From positions 1-64,000 of the forward strand of contig NZ_SJEY01000001.1 in the NCBI RefSeq assembly GCF_004761875.1: DNA of 64,000 nucleotides. The letters are read 5' to 3'. Source of the DNA: Roseovarius aestuariivivens (GTDB taxonomy: Bacteria > Pseudomonadota > Alphaproteobacteria > Rhodobacterales > Rhodobacteraceae). Position numbers and translations under genes: made by a program. Numbering within the stretch: position 1 is the stretch's first letter; every line of letters begins with the position of its first letter. The notes under the pieces are model-generated. The model was not told the DNA's origin and did no database searches. It worked only from the letters and a program-made list of their open reading frames with translations. Below, one piece after another: positions 35,875 through 44,666 of this stretch.

Positions 35875-36570
35875 ATGTCTCTTGATTTCGTTTTCGAGCC
35901 GCCCCAGCAACCGGCCATTCCGGTCGAGGGGGAAGGCCCGCTTTTCCCGTTGCGGCGTATCTTCTGCGTCGGACGGAACTATGCCGCCCACGCGATTGAA
36001 ATGGGCAACGAGGTCGATCGCGAGGCGCCTTTCTATTTCACCAAGTCGGCCCAGTGCCTGTGTCATACCGGCAGCGTGATCGACTATCCCGTTGCGACCC
36101 AAGATTGCCACTACGAGATGGAATTCTGCGTCGCGATCGGCGCAGAGGCGCGGCAGGTGGACCCGGAGGCCGCAATGGACGCCGTATTCGGCTATGCCTG
36201 CGGGATCGACCTGACCCGCCGCGACCTGCAGGCCGTGGCCAAGCATCTGCGCCGCCCGTGGGACGTCGGCAAGGATTTCGAGAACGCCGCCATTCTGGGG
36301 CCGGTCACACGCAAGGAAGCCTTCGGTGCCATCGGCGCGCAGACGATCTGGCTTGAGCATGACGGCGCCCGGGTACAAGCTGCGCCGCTAAGTGACATGA
36401 TCTGGTCGGTGCCCGAGATAATCTCTGACCTTTCAAAGCTTTACACGCTGCTTCCCGGCGATCTGATCATGACGGGCACACCCGCCGGCGTGGGCGCGGT
36501 GCACCCCGGCAGCCGGCTTGAGGGCAGCGTGGATGGGCTCGTGCCGGTGCGTGTCGAGTTCAGGGCATAG
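35875..36570 (+). CDS. fumarylacetoacetate hydrolase (FAH) family protein
   Basis: A 231-residue FAH-fold hydrolase. The core IFCVGRNYAAHAIEMGNEVD opens the domain. The metal ligands lie in HYEMEFCVAIG (E-x-E) and in the GIDLTRRDLQ segment. The end motif LLPGDLIMTGTPAGVGAVHPG is typical of fumarylpyruvate hydrolase and acylpyruvase members. AAAGGAG precedes the ATG at 35875. It probably cleaves C–C bonds in acylpyruvates or decarboxylates oxaloacetate. It stands alone next to the TetR gene. Confidence 0.9.
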   Translation: MSLDFVFEPPQQPAIPVEGEGPLFPLRRIFCVGRNYAAHAIEMGNEVDREAPFYFTKSAQCLCHTGSVIDYPVATQDCHYEMEFCVAIGAEARQVDPEAAMDAVFGYACGIDLTRRDLQAVAKHLRRPWDVGKDFENAAILGPVTRKEAFGAIGAQTIWLEHDGARVQAAPLSDMIWSVPEIISDLSKLYTLLPGDLIMTGTPAGVGAVHPGSRLEGSVDGLVPVRVEFRA

Positions 36571-36642
36571 GGGACGCGGACGTCTTGAAATGGTACCGAT
36601 TCCTTCCCGAAATAACCATGAGGGCGTGACAGCCTGCCCGGC

Positions 36643-37239
36643 ATGAAAACGCCGTTGTCTTTTGGTCTGTCGATTGCTGCCGTTGTGGTCGCCGGGTTGG
36701 TTTTGACCGGCGCAAACGATGCGTCCGGCACCGGAGATGAGGCGGAAAACCCTTATATTTCAAAGGCTATAATCGAGGAGACCGGCCCCCCGCCGGAAGG
36801 TGGAGAGGCTGCAGACGTGTATCTGCAGCTTCTGAAAGAGAGCGCCTATGCCGCCGCCTTCGCGTTGAGCGACACAGGCGCTTTTGGGTGGGCGGACAAT
36901 CATGCGGACATTGATCTGGCAGAGGCGCTGGCGCTTCGGCGTTGCACCGAACATGCGTCTGACTGCCGGATCGTGTTGCGGATTACCCCGGAAACGCCGG
37001 TTCAGGTCGATGGTTTCAGCCTGTCCTATACCACGGCGCGCGCACTGGGCGAGTACACATACAAGCCCGTGCCGAAAGCGGTCGCGCTATCCAACCGGGG
37101 CGATTGGGGTATGGCGTGGGGCCAGATGAGCAAGGGGGCAGCGGAAAAGGTTGCGCTTGCCAATTGCGAAAAGCACCTGCCGAAAAAAGACCCCGCCGGG
37201 TGGCCCGACGGGGTCTGCAAGAATATCTGGGCCGAGTGA
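36643..37239 (+). CDS. exported protein of unknown function, DUF4189-like
   Basis: A 198-residue protein with an N-terminal signal sequence (FGLSIAAVVVAGLVLTGA). Two similar units each hold an Ala-rich helix and a Cys pair: AEALALRRCTEHASDCRIVL and KVALANCEKHLPKKDP…GVC. The spacing recalls DUF4189-type repeats, where the cysteines form disulphides in the periplasm. No enzymatic motif is visible. It ends 3 bp from the convergent mcd stop. A hairpin falls in its last codons but lacks a T-run. Confidence 0.65.
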   Translation: MKTPLSFGLSIAAVVVAGLVLTGANDASGTGDEAENPYISKAIIEETGPPPEGGEAADVYLQLLKESAYAAAFALSDTGAFGWADNHADIDLAEALALRRCTEHASDCRIVLRITPETPVQVDGFSLSYTTARALGEYTYKPVPKAVALSNRGDWGMAWGQMSKGAAEKVALANCEKHLPKKDPAGWPDGVCKNIWAE

Positions 37240-37242
37240 AGC

Positions 37243-38931
37243 TCAGGCGAGCAGGCGGCGCGCGATCACCTGTGCCTGAATCTCGGCGGCACCCTCGAAG
37301 ATGTTGAGGATACGCGCATCGCAGAGCACGCGGCTGATCGAATATTCGAGTGCGAAGCCGTTGCCGCCGTGGATCTGCAGCCCGTTATCCGCCGCCGCCC
37401 AGGCCACGCGGGCACCCAAGAGCTTGGCCATGCCGGCCTCGAGATCGCAGCGGCGCGCGTTGTCTTTTTCCCATGCCGAGAAATAGGTGAGCTGCCGCGC
37501 GACCATGATCTCGACCGCCATCATGGCGAGCTTGCCCGAGACGCGGGGAAACTCGATCAGCGATTTGCCGAACTGCTTGCGGTCGATGGCATAGCGCATG
37601 GCGATGTCGAGCGCGGATTGCGCAACGCCCACGGCGCGGGCGGCTGTCTGGATCCGCGCCGATTCGAACGTTTCCATCAACTGCTTGAACCCCTTGCCTT
37701 CTTCGCCGCCGAGCAGGTTCTCGCCCTTGACGTGGAAGTTGTCGAAGCCAAGCTCGTATTCCTTCATGCCGCGATAGCCCAGCACCTCGATCTCGCCGCC
37801 GGTCATGCCATCGGTGGGGAAGGGGGCCTCGTCGGTGCCCGGCGTCTTTTCGGCCAGGAACATCGAGAGGCCACGATGGTCTTTCGAGTCCGGATCGGTG
37901 CGCGCCAGAAGCGTCATCACATGGGTCCGTGCGGCATGGGTGATCCACGTCTTGTTGCCGGTGATGCGGTAATCTCCGTTCTCATCCTTAACAGCGCGTG
38001 TACGCAGCGCGCCAAGGTCGGAGCCGGTATTGGGTTCGGTAAAGACAGCCGTCGGCAGGATCTCGGCGCTGGCCAGCTTGGGCAGCCAGTTTTCCTTCTG
38101 CTCTTGCGTGCCGCCGGCGATGATGAGTTCCGCCGCGATCTCGGACCGGGTGCCGAGGGAGCCCACGCCGATATAGCCGCGGCTAAGCTCTTCGGAGACC
38201 ACGCACATGGAGGCCTTGGACAGGCCGAAGCCGCCGAATTCCTCGGGGATCGTGAGGCCGAAGACGCCCATTTCCGCAAGTTCTTCAATGACTTCCATCG
38301 GGATGAGCTCATCCTTGAGGTGCCAGTCGTGCGCGTGCGGTTCGACTTTTTCAACGGAGAAGCGGCGGAACTGTTCGCGGATCATCTCCAGCTCGTCATC
38401 GAGGCCGGATTTGCCCACGGTGATCTCTGCCGAGCGTTCCTGCATCAGTTCGACCAGACGGGTGCGGGCGCCCTGCGAATTGCCGCGCGCCATCAGCGTC
38501 TGCACCTCGGCGGCCTGAAAGCCCGAGAGCGCGTCCCAGCCGAGGCCCAGATCGGCCAGACGCACAAATTCGCTCTGGTTCATCGGGATGCCGCCCGCGA
38601 TGTGATGGAGGTATTCGCCAAAGGCGATCTGCAGGATAAGCTGCTCGACCTCGCCGAAACTTCCTTGGCTCTCCAGACGCTTGGCCCAGTTCTGCATCTG
38701 GCGCAGCGCCTCGACATAGGTGGCCATCCACGCCAGACCGTGACACGCGGTCTGGTGCGCCTCGACGGCGGCGCCCGACACACGGCCCTCGACCACGACC
38801 CGGTCTCGCAACGCCGCCTTGGCCTGTTCGAGCACGGCCTCGGCCGGGCCGACAGCGGCGGCTGTCAGGCTCAGAAGATCCTCGAGGACCACCGGTGCGT
38901 CGAGTGAAAGGTCCTGTCCGTCATGCGCCAT
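37243..38931 (-). CDS. mcd: (2S)-methylsuccinyl-CoA dehydrogenase
   Basis: A 562-residue flavoprotein of the acyl-CoA dehydrogenase superfamily that turns methylsuccinyl-CoA into mesaconyl-CoA in the ethylmalonyl-CoA pathway. Acyl-CoA dehydrogenases are usually ~380–400 residues. Here an N-terminal extension of ~165 residues, with HGLAWMATYVEALRQMQNWA and LLQIAFGEYLHHIAGGIPMNQ, is the mark of Mcd. The catalytic part follows with EPNTGSDLGALRTRAV and LQIHGGNGFALEYSISRVLCD. The ATG at 38931 has AAGGAT upstream. It would pass electrons to the EtfAB encoded at 55.6–57.3 kb. Confidence 0.9.
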   Translation of the reverse strand: MAHDGQDLSLDAPVVLEDLLSLTAAAVGPAEAVLEQAKAALRDRVVVEGRVSGAAVEAHQTACHGLAWMATYVEALRQMQNWAKRLESQGSFGEVEQLILQIAFGEYLHHIAGGIPMNQSEFVRLADLGLGWDALSGFQAAEVQTLMARGNSQGARTRLVELMQERSAEITVGKSGLDDELEMIREQFRRFSVEKVEPHAHDWHLKDELIPMEVIEELAEMGVFGLTIPEEFGGFGLSKASMCVVSEELSRGYIGVGSLGTRSEIAAELIIAGGTQEQKENWLPKLASAEILPTAVFTEPNTGSDLGALRTRAVKDENGDYRITGNKTWITHAARTHVMTLLARTDPDSKDHRGLSMFLAEKTPGTDEAPFPTDGMTGGEIEVLGYRGMKEYELGFDNFHVKGENLLGGEEGKGFKQLMETFESARIQTAARAVGVAQSALDIAMRYAIDRKQFGKSLIEFPRVSGKLAMMAVEIMVARQLTYFSAWEKDNARRCDLEAGMAKLLGARVAWAAADNGLQIHGGNGFALEYSISRVLCDARILNIFEGAAEIQAQVIARRLLA

Positions 38932-39238
38932 GAATCACATCCTTTTCCAAGTCCGCCCCGTCCTAGCTATTTCGCAGTCGCAGCGCAACTATTTTGCCAA
39001 AGCGAGGCCCTTTTTATTCTTATCTTGCGCCAACCTGTCGCGGTCGCCGGCGCAACGCCCTGTGTGTTAAGGCGCCCACCGACCGTGGAAGGGGCGGTAT
39101 GATCTGCGTACACATCCTGTACACAGGCTGTACACCGCCGCGCTGCGGCATGAACCTGCCGGGCGGCGTTAACCTTTGCCTTTCAGGATACACCATTTAG
39201 GCCGTGCGCGGCGCAGGAAAAATGGTAGGAGACGGGCC
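38932..39238. promoter_or_regulatory. divergent control region of mcd and the TauE-like gene
   Basis: A 307-bp gap with no supported gene. It contains three 11-bp direct repeats (39108–39140) and, near mcd, a TTTTGCCAAA tract (38992–39001). Both promoters must lie here. Confidence 0.5.
39108..39140. repeat. three tandem 11-bp direct repeats (GTACAC core)
   Basis: GTACACATCCT, GTACACAGGCT and GTACACCGCCG follow each other without gaps at 39108, 39119 and 39130. The 11-bp period places each copy on the same face of the helix, as in binding sites for a cooperatively binding regulator. Confidence 0.55.
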
Positions 39239-40012
39239 ATGGAGACACTTCTGGGCGCAAACTGGCCGGTCCTGATGCTTTTCGCCGCTGCCGTGGCCAT
39301 GGCCGGCGGCGTGGTCAAGGGCGTGGTCGGTTTTGCCATGCCGATGGTGCTGATTTCCGGCCTGAGCTCGATCGCCCCGCCCGAGGTCGCGCTGGCGGGC
39401 GTGATCCTTCCCACGCTATTCACGAATGGCTGGCAGGCGTTGCGGCAGGGCGTGCGCGCCGCCGCCGGCTCTCTCGCGCGGTTTCGGGTGTTCCTGCTCG
39501 CGGGGCTGGTGTTCATGCTGGCCTCGGCGCAGCTGGTGGCGGTGATGAGCCAGGCCGTGATGCTTTTGCTGATTGGCGTGCCGATCGTCGTTTACGCGGC
39601 CTTCTCGCTGGCTGGACGGCCGTTGCGCCTGCCGCCGCGTCCGGGCTGGCGCGTCGAGGCGGGCATCGGCGCGGTCGCCGGTGTTTTCGGGGGCATCTCG
39701 GGTGTCTGGGGGCCGCCCACCGTGGCGATGCTGACCGCGCTGCAGACCGAGAAGACCGAGCAGATGCGTATTCAGGGCGTGATCTACGGGCTGGGCGCCG
39801 TGGCGCTTCTGGGCGCGCATCTCGGGTCGGGGGTTCTGAACCCGGCCACGGTGCCACTGTCGGCGACGTTGATTCTGCCCGCCCTTGGCGGCATGTGGCT
39901 GGGTCTGCGCATCCAGGACCGGATCGATCAGGCCATGTTCCGCCGCCTGACGCTGGCGGTGCTGGTGATCGCGGGCCTCAACCTGGTGCGGCGCGGTTTG
40001 CTGTCGCTTTGA
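39239..40012 (+). CDS. TauE/SafE family anion exporter-like membrane protein
   Basis: A 257-residue protein with seven to eight hydrophobic segments. The first repeat has GGVVKGVVGFAMPMVLI and the second has GAVAGVFGGISGVWGPPTVA, the paired motifs of the TauE/SafE (DUF81) family that exports sulfite, sulfoacetate or organic acids. The ATG at 39239 has AGGAG at good spacing. The substrate cannot be told. It precedes pheT on the same strand with a 100-bp gap. Confidence 0.85.
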   Translation: METLLGANWPVLMLFAAAVAMAGGVVKGVVGFAMPMVLISGLSSIAPPEVALAGVILPTLFTNGWQALRQGVRAAAGSLARFRVFLLAGLVFMLASAQLVAVMSQAVMLLLIGVPIVVYAAFSLAGRPLRLPPRPGWRVEAGIGAVAGVFGGISGVWGPPTVAMLTALQTEKTEQMRIQGVIYGLGAVALLGAHLGSGVLNPATVPLSATLILPALGGMWLGLRIQDRIDQAMFRRLTLAVLVIAGLNLVRRGLLSL

Positions 40013-40112
40013 TCGCAAGGCGCGCGTGCCACCGCGTCTCCGGGCCTTTCCCCCGTGGCGCAGATCGGCTAAAGCGCGCGGAACGCATCACAGCAGCGAT
40101 GGAAAGACGGAC

Positions 40113-42512
40113 ATGAAATTCACCCTGTCCTGGCTCAAGGATCATCTGGACACCAACGCGAGCGTCGGGGAAATCGCCGAGGCGCTGACCGATCTCGGTC
40201 TCGAGGTCGAGGACATAAGCGACCCGGCGGCGCGGCTGCGGGATTTTACCATCGGCAAGGTGATCGAGGCGGAACAGCATCCCGACGCCGACCGGCTGCG
40301 GGTCTGCCAGGTCGAGACCGGCGAGGGGCGGACGCAGATCATCTGCGGTGCGCCCAATGCGCGTGCGGGCATCACCGTCGTCGTGGCCAAGCCGGGCGTC
40401 TACGTGCCGGGTATCGACACGACCATCGGCGTGGGCAAGATCCGTGGCGTGGAAAGCCACGGTATGATGTGTTCCGAACGCGAGATGGAGCTGTCCGAGG
40501 AGCATGACGGCATTATCGAGCTGCCGTCCGGCGAAGTCGGCGAGAGCTTCGCCGACTGGCTGGCGGCGCATGAGCCGGCACGCGTCGACCCGGTGATCGA
40601 GATCGCCATCACGCCCAACCGCCCCGACGCGCTGGGCGTGCGAGGCATCGCGCTTGATCTTGCGGCGCGCGGTCTGGGCGAGATGAAGCCCGCGCCCTCT
40701 GCCCATGTCGAAGGGCAGTACCCGTGCCCGATCACCGTCAGCATCGACGATGACACGCGCAAGGAGGGCTGTTTCGTCTTCGCCGGCCGCCTGATCCGCA
40801 ACGTGAAGAACGGCCCGAGCCCGCAATGGCTTCAGGACCGGCTGCGCGCCATCGGGCTGCGGCCGATTTCGGCGCTTGTCGACATCACCAATTTCTTCAC
40901 CTACGACCGCAACCGCCCGCTGCATGTCTTCGACGCCGACAAGGTCGTGGGCAACCTGCGGGTGCACCGTGCCAAGGGCGGCGAGACCATGGTGGGGCTC
41001 GACGAGAAGACCTATACGTTTTCCCGGGGACAGGTCGTCATCTCGGACGACAACGGGATCGAGAGCGTGGCCGGGATCATGGGCGGTCTGGCGACCGGTG
41101 TGACCGAGGAAACCACGAACGTGTTTCTCGAGGCGGCCGTGTGGGACCATGTGCAGATCGCACACACGGGCCGGGCGCTCAAGATCAACTCGGATGCGCG
41201 CTATCGCAACGAGCGGGGGATTGATCCTGCGTTCAACGGCGAGGGGCATGCGCTGGCCACGCAGATGATCCTCGATCTTTGCGGCGGCGAGGCGTCGAAC
41301 CTTGTGCAGGCGGGCACCGTTCCGGATGTGCGGCGCGCCTACACGCTGGACGCCGCGCGGGTGCAGTCCCTGGTTGGCATGGAGATCCCCGAAGCCGAGC
41401 AGCGTCAGACCCTGACACGGCTGGGATTCCGGATGGAAGGCAACACCGCCCATGTGCCAAGCTGGCGCCCCGATATCCAGGGCGAGGCCGATCTGGTGGA
41501 AGAGGTGGCGCGGATCGCGTCGCTGACCAAGCTGCAGGGCAGGCCGATGGCGCGGGTGCAGCCCGGTGTGCCGAAGCCGATCCTGAGCGTTGCGCAGAGG
41601 CGCGAGCGCGCGGCGCGGCGGATGGCGGCGGAGCTCGGCTACAACGAATGCGTGACCTATTCCTTCATCGACAAGGCCAGTGCCACGCTTTTCGGGGGCG
41701 GCGGCGACGCCACGATGCTGGCCAACCCGATCAGTTCGGAGATGAGCCATATGCGGCCCGACCTGCTGCCGGGGCTGTTGCAGGCCGCCGCACGCAACCA
41801 GGCCCGGGGGCAGGCCGATCTGGCGCTTTTTGAGCTGGGCCACGCGTTTTCGGGCGGTGAGCCGGGCGAGCAGCATGTGCAGATCGCGGGGCTTCTGGTG
41901 GGCAAGACCGGCCCGCGCGATGTGCACAAGGCGCAGCGCGCCGTCGATCTTTACGACGTGAAGGCCGATGCCGAGGCCATCCTGGCCGCGCTTGGCGCGC
42001 CGGCGAAGGTGCAGATCCTGCGCGAGGGACCGGCCTGGTGGCATCCGGGGCGGCACGGGCGGATCTGCCTGGGACCGAAGAAGGTGCTGGGCGTCTTTGG
42101 CGAGCTGCATCCGAAGGTTCTGCGCGCAATGGACGTCAAAGGCCCGGCGGTGGCCTTCACGCTTTATCCCGGCGAGGTGCCGCTGCCGCGGCAGGCGGGC
42201 GCGAGCCGGGGCGCGATGCAGGTCAGCGACCTGCAGGCGGTCGAGCGTGATTTCGCCTTCGTCGTCGATGCGGATGTCGAGGCGCTCAACCTCGTCAATG
42301 CCGCGGCTGGTGCGGACAAGGCGCTGATCTCCGATGTGCGGATCTTCGACGAGTTCATCGGCGGGTCGCTGGGCGAGGGCAAGAAAAGCCTTGCCCTGAC
42401 CGTGCGGCTGCAGCCGACGGATAAGACGCTGAAGGATGCCGATATCGAGGCGGTCGCCAGGAAAATCGTCGAGAAGGTCGAGAAGGCCACCGGCGGCGTC
42501 CTGCGCAGCTGA
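40113..42512 (+). CDS. pheT: phenylalanine–tRNA ligase beta subunit
   Basis: A 799-residue subunit of the alpha2-beta2 enzyme that charges tRNA-Phe. In order it has the EMAP-like tRNA-binding domain (DFTIGKVIEAEQHPDADRLR), the B3/4 editing domain, the B5 domain, the catalytic-like core with MRPDLLPGLLQAAARNQARG and the C-terminal FDX-ACB anticodon domain (FDEFIGGSLGEGKKSLALTV). The length and start are standard. pheS is not adjacent, as the gene upstream is TauE-like; pheS/pheT separation is known in this order. Confidence 0.97.
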   Translation: MKFTLSWLKDHLDTNASVGEIAEALTDLGLEVEDISDPAARLRDFTIGKVIEAEQHPDADRLRVCQVETGEGRTQIICGAPNARAGITVVVAKPGVYVPGIDTTIGVGKIRGVESHGMMCSEREMELSEEHDGIIELPSGEVGESFADWLAAHEPARVDPVIEIAITPNRPDALGVRGIALDLAARGLGEMKPAPSAHVEGQYPCPITVSIDDDTRKEGCFVFAGRLIRNVKNGPSPQWLQDRLRAIGLRPISALVDITNFFTYDRNRPLHVFDADKVVGNLRVHRAKGGETMVGLDEKTYTFSRGQVVISDDNGIESVAGIMGGLATGVTEETTNVFLEAAVWDHVQIAHTGRALKINSDARYRNERGIDPAFNGEGHALATQMILDLCGGEASNLVQAGTVPDVRRAYTLDAARVQSLVGMEIPEAEQRQTLTRLGFRMEGNTAHVPSWRPDIQGEADLVEEVARIASLTKLQGRPMARVQPGVPKPILSVAQRRERAARRMAAELGYNECVTYSFIDKASATLFGGGGDATMLANPISSEMSHMRPDLLPGLLQAAARNQARGQADLALFELGHAFSGGEPGEQHVQIAGLLVGKTGPRDVHKAQRAVDLYDVKADAEAILAALGAPAKVQILREGPAWWHPGRHGRICLGPKKVLGVFGELHPKVLRAMDVKGPAVAFTLYPGEVPLPRQAGASRGAMQVSDLQAVERDFAFVVDADVEALNLVNAAAGADKALISDVRIFDEFIGGSLGEGKKSLALTVRLQPTDKTLKDADIEAVARKIVEKVEKATGGVLRS

Positions 42513-42572
42513 GACTGGATTTCGACGGAGCGGGCGTTACGTCGGCTTCTGACAAGGACAAAGGAGACAGTG

Positions 42573-43022
42573 ATGGGCCTGAACGTGTATCTTTCCGGGG
42601 AAATCCATACCGATTGGCGGGAGCGGATCGTCGACGGGGCCAAGGGGCTTGACGTGACGTTCAACGCGCCGGTGACGGATCATGGCGCGAGCGATGATTG
42701 CGGTGTGGCGATCCTCGGGGCGGAAGACAACAAGTACTGGCACGACCACAAGGGGGCGATGGTCAATGCGATCCGCACCCGCAAGGGGATTGCCGACGCC
42801 GATGTCGTGGTGGTGCGGTTCGGGGACAAGTACAAGCAGTGGAACGCGGCGTTTGATGCGGGCTATGCGAGTGCGCTGGGCAAGTCGCTCATTATCCTGC
42901 AGCCGCCGGAGCATGACCATGCGCTGAAAGAGGTGGACGCCGCCGCGTTGGCCGTGACGCGGGAACCCGAGCAGGTGGTCGAAATCCTGCGCTACGTGCT
43001 GGACGGGTCGCTGCCGGGCTGA
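42573..43022 (+). CDS. YtoQ family protein
   Basis: A 149-residue protein of the YtoQ family: LNVYLSGEIHTDWRERIVDG at the start, NAPVTDHGASDDCG in the middle and FGDKYKQWNAAFDAGYASAL later, which recalls nucleoside deoxyribosyltransferase-like folds. The biochemical role is unknown. The ATG at 42573 has AAGGAG upstream. A terminator follows at 43047–43077. Confidence 0.9.
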   Translation: MGLNVYLSGEIHTDWRERIVDGAKGLDVTFNAPVTDHGASDDCGVAILGAEDNKYWHDHKGAMVNAIRTRKGIADADVVVVRFGDKYKQWNAAFDAGYASALGKSLIILQPPEHDHALKEVDAAALAVTREPEQVVEILRYVLDGSLPG

Positions 43023-43046
43023 GGCCACGTTTCTTTCGATATGAGG

Positions 43047-43077
43047 ACGCCCGTGCCGATTGCGCGGGCGTTTTTTT
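43047..43077 (+). terminator. Rho-independent terminator after ytoQ
   Basis: The stem ACGCCCG/CGGGCGT has an 11-nt loop and is followed by seven T. It lies 25 bp after the ytoQ stop. Confidence 0.85.
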
Positions 43078-43150
43078 GTGCTCGAGTGGGAAGCGCCAGC
43101 GGTGACGGAGCGGCTGGCCGTTTCCGATACCGGGCTCGACGAACGGCCGG

Positions 43151-43834
43151 TCAGCGGTGCTGGTGCACCTCGAAGTCGTACCAGAGGTCTATCCGGCCCT
43201 TTTGACGGGCGTCGGCGAGCCAGAGCCTTTTGCGGACTTTGGGCGGCTCCAGCGCGCGGTATTTGCCGCCCGAGAATTTCGGCCAATCGATCGCCAGCCC
43301 GAGCTTTACCATTTCGGCGGACAGATCGCGGCCGTCTTCGAGTGTGCAGCGCGCGACTTTGCGGCCATAATGATCGACGTCGACGATTTCGGCCTGGACG
43401 GTCTTGCCCTTGCAGAGGCCGAACAAGGCCCATTTGGCCTTTTCGCCATAGGGGTGGTTCAGTTCCGGGGCATCGATGCCGTAGAGGCGGACTTGGGTCT
43501 TTCGGATGCGCAGCGTGTCCCCGTCAATCACGTAGGCTGCGCCACGAATGACCGGCTTACCGGAGGGTCGTCTTGCGGCGCTCGCGTCGATGGGCCGTGG
43601 CCGATCTGCAGGTCGCGGCGCCGGGGCTGGGCGTGGGGAGGGGCGTGAGGAGTGCCGTGGGCCACCTCTCATCCCGCCGGACCGCGCCACGAAATAGGCG
43701 ATTATGCAAATGACAATAATGGTTTCCAAGGTTTGAGGTCCGGCAGAGCTTTTCGGTGTGAGGCGCCGGAAAGCACGGACCGTGTCACCGTGGGGTTGCG
43801 ATTCTGGCAACGTTTGGGTCCGGCCTTCCGACAT
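43151..43834 (-). CDS. membrane-anchored thermonuclease-family (SNase) protein
   Basis: A 227-residue protein with one hydrophobic segment (TIIVICIIAYFVA, ~40–52), a Pro/Arg-rich linker and a C-terminal staphylococcal nuclease-like domain. The domain has AYVIDGDTLRIRKTQVRLYG, then IDAPELNHPYGEKAKWAL and DHYGRKVARC, which carry the Asp, Arg and Glu positions of active SNases. A later start near the hydrophobic segment is possible because the first ATG has a weak ribosome-binding site. It is probably a cell-envelope nuclease for nucleic acid scavenging. Confidence 0.75.
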   Translation of the reverse strand: MSEGRTQTLPESQPHGDTVRAFRRLTPKSSAGPQTLETIIVICIIAYFVARSGGMRGGPRHSSRPSPRPAPAPRPADRPRPIDASAARRPSGKPVIRGAAYVIDGDTLRIRKTQVRLYGIDAPELNHPYGEKAKWALFGLCKGKTVQAEIVDVDHYGRKVARCTLEDGRDLSAEMVKLGLAIDWPKFSGGKYRALEPPKVRKRLWLADARQKGRIDLWYDFEVHQHR

Positions 43835-43908
43835 GGCCTATGTGGCAATTCGAAATGCGTAAATCAAGAATATTATTAACAATGTTAGTATTAATGCGAT
43901 TGACTGAC

Positions 43909-43918
43909 GTGACGTCAC
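43909..43918. promoter_or_regulatory. palindrome GTGACGTCAC upstream of TetR gene
   Basis: A perfect 10-bp palindrome 18 bp before the start of the TetR gene at 43936, within a wider TGAC…GTCA arrangement. It could be the autoregulatory operator. Confidence 0.4.
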
Positions 43919-43935
43919 ATTGTCATGTCTGGGCT

Positions 43936-44565
43936 ATGAGGCAGACGAAATCGGGTCGGCGCGACCGGCAGACACTTAAAGACAAGAAAAGAGAAGAGAC
44001 CCGCGGCAAGCTTATTGCGGCGGCCAAACGGCTGTTTGCAGAGCATGGCTATGATGATGTCCCGGTCACCGAGATCGCGCGGGAGGCCGGCGTGACGCAT
44101 TCGATGATCAACGTCTATTTCGGCGGCAAGCCCGGGCTGCTTTATCAGATCATCCGCGAGAATAACGCACCGCAATACGAGGCCAGCCTGCGGATCGCCG
44201 AGGGCGGCGGGCGCGCGGTGCACCGGCTGTCGGACATGCTGCGCCTCTGGGCCGAGGAGGACGCCAGCGACCCGCGCCTTCTGGCGATCATGCAATCCTA
44301 TTCCTGGGTCTGGCCCTTGGACACCGAGAGAGAGAACACCCTGGACAGGGCGAGGTTCAAGGGGCTTTTGGAGTCGTTGATCGGCGAGGCCCTCGCGGCC
44401 GGCGAACTGCGCCGCGACCTTGATCCCAAAGTCTCGGCCAAGGCGGTTTTCGCGATCTATACCTGGGCGCTGCGCGATGTTGTTTTCGACAAGCTGTCGG
44501 TGTCCGACTGCCACGCTGGCATGATGGCGCAGGTGCGCACGCTTTTGAAGCCGACCAAAGACTGA
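43936..44565 (+). CDS. TetR-family regulator
   Basis: A 209-residue regulator. Its helix-turn-helix reads ETRGKLIAAAKRLFAEHGYD followed by VPVTEIAREAGVTHSMINVY, where the usual T-x-Y-x-H-F is replaced by MINVYFG. The ligand domain has RLWAEEDASDPRLLAIMQSY. The start at 43936 fits the family; upstream ATGs lie in the AT-rich leader. No neighbour is an obvious target. A hairpin follows at 44593. Confidence 0.82.
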   Translation: MRQTKSGRRDRQTLKDKKREETRGKLIAAAKRLFAEHGYDDVPVTEIAREAGVTHSMINVYFGGKPGLLYQIIRENNAPQYEASLRIAEGGGRAVHRLSDMLRLWAEEDASDPRLLAIMQSYSWVWPLDTERENTLDRARFKGLLESLIGEALAAGELRRDLDPKVSAKAVFAIYTWALRDVVFDKLSVSDCHAGMMAQVRTLLKPTKD

Positions 44566-44592
44566 CCGCGAGATACCGGTAAGGAGAGTGGC

Positions 44593-44632
44593 GGCGGTCT
44601 CGACGCATTGGGGATGAGTTGAGACCGCCTTT
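44593..44632 (+). terminator. terminator-like hairpin after TetR gene
   Basis: The arms GGCGGTCTC and GAGACCGCC form a perfect 9-bp stem with a 19-nt loop, followed by TTTAA. The short T-run and large loop make it a weak candidate. Confidence 0.45.
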
Positions 44633-44650
44633 AAGCGACACCGGACAGTG

Positions 44651-44666
44651 GCGTCTGATCAGACGC
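44651..44666. promoter_or_regulatory. 16-bp perfect palindrome
   Basis: GCGTCTGATCAGACGC is a perfect palindrome about 285 bp upstream of the protease gene. With no loop it suits a dimeric DNA-binding protein better than an RNA hairpin. Confidence 0.4.

Noticed and set aside
37189..37216. GC-rich hairpin in the last codons of the exported unknown protein, considered as a terminator
   Set aside because: No T-run follows on either strand and it lies inside the coding sequence; it may be chance.
37369..38907. Open frame (512 codons) antisense to mcd
   Set aside because: Composition is typical of a reverse-frame shadow and mcd is a clear family member.
38992..39001. TTTTGCCAAA near mcd, compared with the TTTGCAAA sites of short-chain fatty acyl-CoA regulators
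   Set aside because: It has an extra base in the centre and only one copy is present, so the match is too weak.
39978..42110. Long open frame (710 codons) on the minus strand
   Set aside because: Exactly antisense to pheT, rich in His, Arg and Asp, with no domain; a shadow of codon bias.
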